DNA of 15,321 bases from an uncultured Bacteriovorax sp. (lineage in GTDB: Bacteria > Bdellovibrionota > Bacteriovoracia > Bacteriovoracales > Bacteriovoracaceae), in contig CAMLRB010000078.1 of assembly GCA_946482295.1 (NCBI GenBank), forward strand, positions 1-15,321, given 5' to 3'. The position numbers and the translations under genes were made by a program. Below the pieces are notes generated by a model, which was not told the DNA's origin, made no database searches, and saw nothing but the letters and a program-made list of their open reading frames with translations. Every line of letters starts with the position of its first letter. Position 1 is the stretch's first letter. Below are positions 8,053-15,321 of this stretch, piece by piece.

Positions 8053-11000
8053 ATGGAAGCAATCCATACAGGCGTTAAAGTACATTATAATCCATTTGAA
8101 CAAGGCCCAATCAAACTTGGTGCCCCTTCGACAAAGGCCCAAAGGGAAATATGGACATCTATGCAAATGGATGACATGGCCACTCTTTGCTACAACGAAA
8201 CAGTTTGTCTTGAATTTAAAGGTTGGATTGATCATTCAAAACTTGAGCTCTCAATACGACAACTCATTGATCGTCACGATGCCTTGAGAATGATTTTCAG
8301 TAAAGATGGGAAAATGGCTTCGATCATGGAAGTCAACCGAACATCTATAACATCAGTTGATTATTCTCTAGTTGATGACCGCGATGAAAAAATAAGAATG
8401 TTGAGCGAAAGGGAAGTGCTCACACCGTTTGATTTGGAGAATGGACCTTGTTTTCGTGCAACAATCGTTCGTTACTCTGAAGATAAAACACTTGTTCTCT
8501 TAAGTGCTCATCATATCATTTGTGATGGTTGGTCTTTTGGAGTTATTCTGAAAGAATTGGCCACGCTCTATACGGCCAATATTAAAAGTATTTCCCCAGA
8601 TTTCGAAGATGCTCCTTCTTTTTTTGCTTATGCTGCTCAGATAGAAGATTTAAGTGAACATGAACAATATTGGAAAGATGAATTTTCTCATTTAAAAGAA
8701 AAGAATTTTCCAACAGACTATGAACGACCTCGCTTTCGATCTTTTAAAAGCCGTCGAATTGATTATCAAATACCCGAAACAACCGTATCTTCTCTTAAAA
8801 GAATGAGTGTGAAAGAAAAATGTAGTTTCTATAACACACTTATTACTTCTTTTAGTTTAATACTAGCGGAACTCAACCAATCAGATGAAACTGTCGTCGG
8901 ATTGGCCAGCGCTCACCAAGCGGTTATCGGAGAATTTGGATTAGTCGGCCATCTGGTTAACCTCCTTCCGTTAAAGACGAAGATTTCAAAAGATAAAACA
9001 GTAAGAGAGTATCTCCAGGATGTGAAAAAGAAAATGTTGGATGCTTTTGAACATCAGGCCTTCTCTTATGGTGCTATCGTTGAGTCTTGCTCGCATTTAG
9101 AAAGAAAAACAGGAGAAACACCACTTCTCAATGTTGTTTTTAACATTGACCAACAACTTCAAGCATCCGAGTTGACTTTCGGTGATATCGTAGCAACTTA
9201 CAGAACTATCGCTCGCGAGTATGAAAACTTCGATATCTTTATCAATGCTGTAAACAATGGAAACTCACTGACTTTAGAGTGCCAGTACAATTCCGAATTA
9301 TTTTCAGTTTCAACGATTACAAAATGGCTTCAATTTTATGCCGAATTTCTCACGCAATTATCGGAGATAAAAGACCAAACAATTGAAAAACTCGACTTTA
9401 AATTACTCTACCGACCTAATGTCAAAGAAACATTCGAACCAAAACTGGTCCATGAAAGAATCTATGAAAAGGAAGAAGTTTTAATTGCAAAAGTGTGGCG
9501 AGACGTTCTTTTCTTGAATGAAGTCAAAGTCCATGATCACTTTTTTGCATTAGGCGGACATTCTCTTTTGGCCATCGAAGTCATCCGGCGCTTGAATTCT
9601 GAACTCAACACTCAGCTGCAGATGAAAGATCTATTCCTTTTTCCAACTGTTCGTGAGTTTGCTCATAAAGTTTTTGAACAAACTCAATCGACATCAGTTA
9701 CACAAGAAGAGACAGTTTCGATCAGTGGAAAATTAAACTCTGAAATTGGACAGAACCAATATCAGATTTGGTTTCTTGAGGAAACAACACCTAACACGAC
9801 TATGCATAATCTCCCTGCAGCGTTGAGAATCAAAAAGCATGTTGATGCAAATGCATTGGAGCGAGCTCTTTTGATGTTGATTCAGCGACATCCAGCGATG
9901 AGAACATCGTTTCGAATGGAGGACTCGATCGTTCAGCAATTCATTCATTCAGTAGATGAAGTCAGATTTAAACTACAGCATCAGCAATGCACACAAATGG
10001 CACTTGAGTCATTGTTATTATCAGATGCTGCTCATGTTTTCGACAAAGGAAAAGCCCCACTTTTTACTGCAAAACTATATGAGCTTGCGCCCGATGATTA
10101 TGTTTTCTTCTTCATGGTTCATCACATGATCTGGGATGGATGGAGTTTTGATATCTTTTTCGAGGAATTGGATATTGCTTATCAGGCTGCTAAAAATTTC
10201 CAAACTCCTTCTTTCTCTTCTGAGATGAACATCAACTTCATTGATTACTCGCTTTGGTTGCAGACCCAAACTAAAACCGGTGCACTTCAAGAAGATTTAA
10301 TTTATTGGAAAAATAAATTGAGTGGCCCTTTGCCTATACTTAATTTGCCGTCGGATTTTAACAGACCAGTGGAAATGGGTCATTCTGGTGAAATGCTTCA
10401 ATTCACACTAACAGAGAATCAGTCCTATTTAGTTCGTGAGTATGCTAAACTCCATGGCGTTTCTTTATTTTCGGTTTTTTTAACAGCGTTTAAAGTGACT
10501 TTAGCTCTTCACGATTCAGAGATCAGAGAGAAAGGCGATCTTATTGTCGGTCTTCCGGTGAGAGGTCGTACTCAATCCGAAGTTATGGGTACCATCGGCT
10601 ACTTCGTCAACACCATCGCACTACGAACGAAATTAGATTTTCATGATACTTTTGAAGAGTACTTAAGAAATGTTACTCACGAGGCCCAAGAAGCTTTTGA
10701 GCATCAATTGCTTCCTTATCAAATGGTCTTGAACGAATTAAAAATTCCACGTGATCCATCACGAACTCCTGTTTTTCAGGCGTTTTTCTCTTTTCAGGAT
10801 ATTTCAAATCGTAAGGCGGAGTTCGATAACGTTTCTTATTCTCAAATCAATGTTTCAAAATGTTCAACACACACGGATCTTGATTTGTGGATAAAAGCTT
10901 CAAGCTCAAAAATTGAGGGAGCATTTGAATTTCGAAAAGATTTATTTCATGCCATCACAATCGAAAGATTTTACGATGTCTTCATTCATTTGCTCGATCA

Positions 11001-13611
11001 TTTGATGGAGAATCTTCAAAAACCTTTAAAAAATATCGATGTATTACCTAAAAAACATAAAACATTACTTTTAGAAGAGTGGAATGCCACCGAAAAAAAA
11101 CGTACTTTCAACGCGCTTCCTAATCTTGTTAGAGAAGAGGCCAAGAGACATTCAAATTCAATTGCAGTAGAAACCACTGACGAAAGATGCAGTTACTTAG
11201 AGCTTGAATTACGTTCTCACAAGCTGGCCACTGCCCTTAGAAGAAGAGGAGTAAAAAAGGGAGATATAGTTGGTGTTTGTCTTGATCGTGAAAGTAATCT
11301 CCTTGTGACTTTATTGGGAATTATGAAATTAGGGGCTGCTTATATGCCGCTCGATCCGTATTTCCCTACGGAACGACTGGCCTACATGATTGAAGATGCA
11401 AAACCCCGATTTGTCATTTGTCATTCGGTAGCCAAAAATCGTTTTTCTCCTCAACCAACCATCACGATTGATGAGCTTGTTCATGATCACTCCTTAGAAA
11501 CCAAATTTAATCAATTAGAATACATTAACGAACTAGACTTGATGTATGTGATCTATACATCAGGAAGCACCGGCAAACCAAAGGGTGTCCAACTTAATCA
11601 TGGTAGCGTTTTTAATTTTCTGAAGGCCATGCAGGAAAAAGGACTTTCGTCTGAGCAAATGAAATTACTGGCGGTCACAACACTTAGTTTTGATATTGCT
11701 GTTTTAGAGCTTTATCTGCCTCTTATTAGTGGAGGAACAGTTGTTCTGGCCCAGCCTCAACATGTAGTGGATGGAAACGCACTAAAAAAATTATTAATTG
11801 AAAAAGAAATTACTCATCTACAGGCGACTCCATCGACTTGGAAACTACTCTTGTCGAATGGATGGCAAGGGGACAAAAAACTAACTGCCCTTTGTGGAGG
11901 GGAGGCTTTTCCTCAAGACCTCATGAGAGCATTGGTTCCAAATTGCAAAGAGGTTTGGAATATGTACGGGCCAACGGAAACAACGGTATGGTCATCATGT
12001 AAGCAATTAAATACCGATGAAGAAAAAATTACAGTAGGTCAACCAATCGCCAATACTCAAGTTTACATCATTGATGGCGAACGTCACCTACTTCCAATTG
12101 GGTCCATTGGAGAAATCGCAATTGCTGGTGAAGGACTTGCCGTTGGATATAAAAATCGTGACGATTTGAACGCGGAGAAGTTTGTTGCTAATCCTTTCCG
12201 ATACGGACAAAAAATGTATTTAACAGGAGATGTGGGACGATGGACCTTCGATGGAAATATTCAGTGTCTGGGGCGAAATGATTCACAGGTAAAACTTAGA
12301 GGCTATCGAATTGAATTGGGGGAAATTGAAAATCAACTTCTGAGTATAAATGACATACGTGAAGCGGCCGTCATCGTTAAAGAAGTAAGAAAAGGCGATC
12401 AGAGACTCATCGCTTATGTAAGTAGCTCAGTTCAAAAAATTAATGAACAAAAATTAAGAGAAACGTTATCTCAAAAAATACCTCCTTATATGATTCCTTC
12501 TCATTTCATTTCTCTTGAAGAACTGCCTAAGACTTTAAATGGAAAAATTGACCGTAAAGCTCTTCCTGGTTTTACGATCTCAGAAGAAAAAGAACAAAAA
12601 ACAGTAGAAACCTCAATGAATGAAACTGAAGCGATATTACTTAGGTTTTTCCAAGAAGTGCTGGTGCTTGACTCACTCAAGGTCACTGATAATTTTTTTG
12701 AAGTAGGTGGACATTCAATGCTTGCACTTACATTAGTTGCAAAAATTAATGAAGAGTTCAAAATTCAATTACCACTTTCTTGTTTTATCAAAACTCCGAC
12801 CATTCGAGGTATTGCTCAAACATTAATGTCACCAGTGAAGTCGACCACTCACGAACTTAATTTTCCTCCAGTACTCAGATCTTTAATTCCGTTGCGTAAA
12901 ACTGGAGAGAGAACACCGTTATTACTTTTTCATGGTGTTGGTGGAAACGTTTTGAACTATGTTCCTTTAGTTTCTTCCATCCCTGAAGACCACCCCGTGT
13001 TTGCTTTTCAATCATTGGGACTTGATGGAATAAGCCCAATTCTGAATGATGTAGCCGAGATGGCAAAACAATATGTCTATGAACTTTTATTAGTTAAACC
13101 CCGCGGTCCTTACATTCTTGTCGGAGGATCGATGGGTGGGTTAGTGGCCTTAGAAGTTGCCCAAATTTTACTCGCACGAGGCGAAGTTGTTGAAAAATTA
13201 ATAATGTTAGATACGTTTGGTCCTAATCTTCATTTGGAGAATTATGAAAAACATTTAGGCAGTAGTTTTACACGTAGAATTTACAATGCTCTAAAGTATC
13301 GCAAAAAACTTTTTATTACCTACATCCAATGTGCCTTCCATCGTTCGATGGGAGGAGTGATTCCTCTGCCACTTTTGATTAATAAAATTGAAAGAGAAAA
13401 TTATAAAGCTATATGGAAGTATAAACCCAATGTATATACCGGAAACCTTCATCTCATAAGATCGAACTCTACGCATGGTTGGTATAGTGATCCAGTAATG
13501 GGATGGAAAGGGATTATAGAAGGTGAGATAAAAACATTCAGAATTGAAGGTGGTCATTCAGATTTCATCGAAGCTCCTCAACTCTCTAGAATTCTCAGGC
13601 AATTGTTATAG
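8053..13611 (+). CDS. NRPS: C-PCP-C-A-PCP-thioesterase
   Basis: This 1852-residue terminal synthetase has, by residue, condensation domain 1 about 15-445 (HHxxxDG at 153-159), PCP1 about 465-535 (Ser504 in GGHSL), condensation domain 2 about 562-985 (HHMIWDG, second His at 691), adenylation about 1020-1505 (A3 Tyr1168, A5 MYGPTETT from 1304, A8 from 1416, A10 Lys1498), PCP2 about 1520-1590 (Ser1555 in GGHSM) and a type I thioesterase about 1610-1852 (Ser1693, Asp1720, His1835). The first module has no adenylation domain. The protein should accept the beta-aminoacyl chain from the preceding synthetase, add one amino acid (glycine by its pocket) and release the product. The ATG has AAGGA at ideal spacing. 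The 8-base gap to the next gene suggests one transcript. No epimerase domain is present. Confidence 0.94.
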   Translation: MEAIHTGVKVHYNPFEQGPIKLGAPSTKAQREIWTSMQMDDMATLCYNETVCLEFKGWIDHSKLELSIRQLIDRHDALRMIFSKDGKMASIMEVNRTSITSVDYSLVDDRDEKIRMLSEREVLTPFDLENGPCFRATIVRYSEDKTLVLLSAHHIICDGWSFGVILKELATLYTANIKSISPDFEDAPSFFAYAAQIEDLSEHEQYWKDEFSHLKEKNFPTDYERPRFRSFKSRRIDYQIPETTVSSLKRMSVKEKCSFYNTLITSFSLILAELNQSDETVVGLASAHQAVIGEFGLVGHLVNLLPLKTKISKDKTVREYLQDVKKKMLDAFEHQAFSYGAIVESCSHLERKTGETPLLNVVFNIDQQLQASELTFGDIVATYRTIAREYENFDIFINAVNNGNSLTLECQYNSELFSVSTITKWLQFYAEFLTQLSEIKDQTIEKLDFKLLYRPNVKETFEPKLVHERIYEKEEVLIAKVWRDVLFLNEVKVHDHFFALGGHSLLAIEVIRRLNSELNTQLQMKDLFLFPTVREFAHKVFEQTQSTSVTQEETVSISGKLNSEIGQNQYQIWFLEETTPNTTMHNLPAALRIKKHVDANALERALLMLIQRHPAMRTSFRMEDSIVQQFIHSVDEVRFKLQHQQCTQMALESLLLSDAAHVFDKGKAPLFTAKLYELAPDDYVFFFMVHHMIWDGWSFDIFFEELDIAYQAAKNFQTPSFSSEMNINFIDYSLWLQTQTKTGALQEDLIYWKNKLSGPLPILNLPSDFNRPVEMGHSGEMLQFTLTENQSYLVREYAKLHGVSLFSVFLTAFKVTLALHDSEIREKGDLIVGLPVRGRTQSEVMGTIGYFVNTIALRTKLDFHDTFEEYLRNVTHEAQEAFEHQLLPYQMVLNELKIPRDPSRTPVFQAFFSFQDISNRKAEFDNVSYSQINVSKCSTHTDLDLWIKASSSKIEGAFEFRKDLFHAITIERFYDVFIHLLDHLMENLQKPLKNIDVLPKKHKTLLLEEWNATEKKRTFNALPNLVREEAKRHSNSIAVETTDERCSYLELELRSHKLATALRRRGVKKGDIVGVCLDRESNLLVTLLGIMKLGAAYMPLDPYFPTERLAYMIEDAKPRFVICHSVAKNRFSPQPTITIDELVHDHSLETKFNQLEYINELDLMYVIYTSGSTGKPKGVQLNHGSVFNFLKAMQEKGLSSEQMKLLAVTTLSFDIAVLELYLPLISGGTVVLAQPQHVVDGNALKKLLIEKEITHLQATPSTWKLLLSNGWQGDKKLTALCGGEAFPQDLMRALVPNCKEVWNMYGPTETTVWSSCKQLNTDEEKITVGQPIANTQVYIIDGERHLLPIGSIGEIAIAGEGLAVGYKNRDDLNAEKFVANPFRYGQKMYLTGDVGRWTFDGNIQCLGRNDSQVKLRGYRIELGEIENQLLSINDIREAAVIVKEVRKGDQRLIAYVSSSVQKINEQKLRETLSQKIPPYMIPSHFISLEELPKTLNGKIDRKALPGFTISEEKEQKTVETSMNETEAILLRFFQEVLVLDSLKVTDNFFEVGGHSMLALTLVAKINEEFKIQLPLSCFIKTPTIRGIAQTLMSPVKSTTHELNFPPVLRSLIPLRKTGERTPLLLFHGVGGNVLNYVPLVSSIPEDHPVFAFQSLGLDGISPILNDVAEMAKQYVYELLLVKPRGPYILVGGSMGGLVALEVAQILLARGEVVEKLIMLDTFGPNLHLENYEKHLGSSFTRRIYNALKYRKKLFITYIQCAFHRSMGGVIPLPLLINKIERENYKAIWKYKPNVYTGNLHLIRSNSTHGWYSDPVMGWKGIIEGEIKTFRIEGGHSDFIEAPQLSRILRQLL
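8095..9660 (+). other. A-less condensation-PCP unit
   Basis: The C domain begins with a TKAQREIW motif and a CYNE segment, a pattern I associate with C domains that follow PKS or aminotransferase modules. HHIICDG (8509-8529) is intact. It runs straight into a PCP (GGHSL, serine at 9562) with no adenylation core motif between about 9390 and 9480. From memory, mycosubtilin-type synthetases also place a C-PCP directly after the aminotransferase, where the C domain passes the beta-aminoacyl chain from ACP to PCP. The alternative is a PCP loaded in trans by an enzyme outside this window. Confidence 0.75.
9733..12825 (+). other. Terminal elongation module: C, adenylation (glycine-like pocket), PCP
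   Basis: The C domain has NQYQIWFLEE, MHNLPAALRI and HHMIWDG, so its catalytic His is present. The adenylation pocket read by eye is D-I-L (from SFDIAVLE), Q (from LQATPST), L-G (from ALCGGEA), M (from NMYGPTETT), V-W and K. This is very close to the D-I-L-Q-L-G-L-I-W-K pocket recorded for glycine, for example in bacillibactin synthetase. The PCP serine is at 12715. No epimerase or methyltransferase lies inside. Confidence 0.75.
12870..13608 (+). other. C-terminal type I thioesterase domain
   Basis: This is an alpha/beta-hydrolase domain with an oxyanion-side FHGVGG motif (near 12930), nucleophile Ser in GGSMGG (codon 13129), Asp in LDTFGP (13210) and His in GGHSDF (13555). The catalytic triad is complete. 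Such domains release the finished chain by hydrolysis or cyclisation. The sequence does not tell which, though a very short chain favours hydrolysis or small-ring formation. Confidence 0.9.
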
Positions 13612-13619
13612 GGTGGATC

Positions 13620-15321
13620 ATGAATCGATTTTTTAGTTTATTTTTTTTCATGTTAATGGTCTTTGGTTTTCTAACGAGAGAATACGCTCAGGCCGCTCAA
13701 ACTCCCATTTGGAGTTTTTATGGTGATGGTTATTCGCAGATCGTAGAGAGTAATGATCGATCGGATGGAAAAAGCTTATGGTTAAGCTGTGATTGGGGAG
13801 AAAACCAAACAGCATTCTACCAATGGAAAGATCTTCGGCCGGGGCTTTATAAAATTACGTATTATTTAAAGGCCCAAGATTTGCAATTTGGACCCGACCA
13901 AGTTTCGTTATGGAATTTTCATGATGGAGGAGAAGGAACAGTTACTTCATATCAAAATTTAACAGGTACTTTTAACTGGCGAAAAGTTCAGTACACTGTA
14001 AATGTAAATAAGGATTCACTTATAGTTTGGTTTCGATTGAAAGGTCCTGGGAGCATCTGGGTTAATAGTTTTGAATTAAACTCCACTAAAGTAAAACTCG
14101 ATTCGATTGTTCTCGGTGAACCAGAAAGTGAAAAGAAAAAAAGAATTCATCACGAACTTGCCATTGCACCCAAAAAACAGACGATAAATTTATTTAACTT
14201 CAATCAATCCGAAACTGGTCACCCCTTTTCAGTAAAAAACAGAGTTGGAGTATTTAAGCCACACAAATTTTATAATTTTAGCTTGGACGATATCACGCCA
14301 ACGAATTGGCGTGGCCATGACCGACTTGAAATGGATATTTATAATCCAAATGATCAATTTGCACTCTTTACCGTCACCTTAGCGGATGACCAAAGCAGGG
14401 ACTATTGGTCTCAAACAAATCATAAGCAAAATCTTGCTCCAGGTTGGAATAAAGTCAGTTTTTCTTTAACTCAATTTGTTGGTGAACGAGGATCACATAG
14501 AGTTTTGAGGTCTTTAAACCTTGACCGACTATCAAAGTTTTATCTAATTGTTGATCCAGATGAGCATCAAGAATTTAAATCTTCCAATTTTTTGATCGAC
14601 AATGTGAAATTGGCCGTCTATCCGGCACCACTTAAACCTAACGGTGTTTATGCTTTTGATTTCACCTCTCATAAAGCACAGTCAACAAATGGTTTTACAA
14701 AAGTTACGACTCAAACACTCTATCAATCAACCCGCGGATATGGATTTGTACAACCTAGTTTTTGGAGAGTAGAGGATTCTCAATATGTAAGTGAATCTCA
14801 AAGGCACACCATCGGACTTTTGAAAGGAAGCTTCAGAATTGATTTACCAAATGGAAAATACAAATTTAGAATTAATATTGATAAATTAGGATATTGGGAT
14901 GTTCCTTTTTGGCAAGAACGTAATCTTTACGTAAATGGAAGAATCGTTCACAAAGAATCACGTACGAAAGGAATTGATTACCTACAGGATCTTCTTCGCT
15001 TTCAAAATATTGATCCCTCAGTTAAGGACAATCCATACGATCTTTATTTGTCCAAAATTTTTTCAGAGATTGAAAAGACGGTTGTAGTCGATAATGGATT
15101 TCTCGAATTGAAATTTGAAGGTGATGCAAGTGCTATTTCACTCAATACACTTGTTATCTGGAATGAGGAACACGATATTTCGGCAAATAACTATCTCGCA
15201 GCGATCAATGCTAGAAATCGTTTAGAATTTGAATGGATGAGTAAACCAATCCGCCCAACTATTACTCAGAATAAAAATCCTTCAACTATTAACATAATTG
15301 CAAGTCGTCCAGATCTCGATC
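13620..15321 (+). CDS. Exported multi-domain carbohydrate-binding-like protein (5' part)
   Basis: The frame is open from ATG 13620 to the right edge (567 codons, no stop), so the 3' end is missing. Residues 1-25 form a signal peptide: N-R near the start, a Phe/Leu/Met core, and AQA before the probable cut after A25. Three beta-rich regions follow. Residues about 30-160 have the look of a carbohydrate-binding module (CDWGENQTAFYQW, then PGLYKITYYLKA). Residues about 189-340 resemble the sandwich domains attached to agarase-like enzymes (APGWNKVSFSLTQF and FLIDNVKL). Residues about 345-540 resemble the galactose-binding domain of esterases and lyases (AFDFTS, RGYGFVQPS, FRIDLPNGKYKF). I see no catalytic motif in the visible part. 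A polysaccharide-binding or -modifying role fits the export gene at the other end of the window. AGGGTGG (13610-13616) precedes the ATG, 8 bases after the synthetase stop, so co-transcription is likely. Confidence 0.75.
   Translation, partial: MNRFFSLFFFMLMVFGFLTREYAQAAQTPIWSFYGDGYSQIVESNDRSDGKSLWLSCDWGENQTAFYQWKDLRPGLYKITYYLKAQDLQFGPDQVSLWNFHDGGEGTVTSYQNLTGTFNWRKVQYTVNVNKDSLIVWFRLKGPGSIWVNSFELNSTKVKLDSIVLGEPESEKKKRIHHELAIAPKKQTINLFNFNQSETGHPFSVKNRVGVFKPHKFYNFSLDDITPTNWRGHDRLEMDIYNPNDQFALFTVTLADDQSRDYWSQTNHKQNLAPGWNKVSFSLTQFVGERGSHRVLRSLNLDRLSKFYLIVDPDEHQEFKSSNFLIDNVKLAVYPAPLKPNGVYAFDFTSHKAQSTNGFTKVTTQTLYQSTRGYGFVQPSFWRVEDSQYVSESQRHTIGLLKGSFRIDLPNGKYKFRINIDKLGYWDVPFWQERNLYVNGRIVHKESRTKGIDYLQDLLRFQNIDPSVKDNPYDLYLSKIFSEIEKTVVVDNGFLELKFEGDASAISLNTLVIWNEEHDISANNYLAAINARNRLEFEWMSKPIRPTITQNKNPSTINIIASRPDLD

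Noticed and set aside
8041..8055. Programmed frameshift joining the two synthetases
   Set aside because: The two genes are already in the same frame, so only stop-codon read-through, not frameshifting, could join them.
13291..13557. 88-codon minus-strand open frame inside the thioesterase region
   Set aside because: It overlaps the catalytic-triad-bearing TE coding frame and shows no domain or translation signal.

Overview
The window is about 15.3 kb of fairly AT-rich DNA (roughly 40% G+C by eye). All five genes are on the plus strand, tightly packed, and cut at both ends. The organism is probably a Gram-negative bacterium: the first gene encodes an SLBB-type polysaccharide-export protein and the last an exported carbohydrate-binding-like protein. 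I cannot assign a taxon from the sequence alone. I see no tRNA, rRNA, CRISPR array, insertion sequence or convincing terminator.

Layout. (1) 1-593: 3' end of a polysaccharide-export (SLBB) gene. (2) 590-1276: a Sfp/EntD-type phosphopantetheinyl transferase, overlapping gene 1 by ATGA. (3) 1277-1443: a 167-bp leader with no clear promoter. (4) 1444-8049: a hybrid NRPS-PKS with order A-PCP-KS-AT-ACP-aminotransferase. (5) 8053-13611: an NRPS with order C-PCP-C-A-PCP-TE. (6) 13620 to the end: 5' part of an exported protein with three beta-sandwich-like, probably sugar-binding regions.

How they work together (inference). The transferase would convert the four carrier domains to their holo forms. 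The first A domain has a proline-like pocket (D-V-Q-F-T-A-H-V-V-K). The KS-AT-ACP module would add one malonyl unit. With no reductive domain present, the resulting beta-ketone would be transaminated by the built-in PLP domain. An A-less C-PCP unit would receive the beta-aminoacyl chain. The last module has a glycine-like pocket (D-I-L-Q-L-G-M-V-W-K), and the TE would release the product. The simplest product is a very small Pro-(malonate-derived, beta-aminated)-Gly compound carrying a vicinal diamine.

The most striking points are these. The two synthetase genes lie in the same reading frame, separated by one TAA plus one sense codon, exactly between two domains that are usually fused. The KS active site has Gly where Ala is usual before the Cys. 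The complete short assembly line sits between exopolysaccharide-type genes, suggesting a link between the small molecule and the cell-surface polysaccharide.
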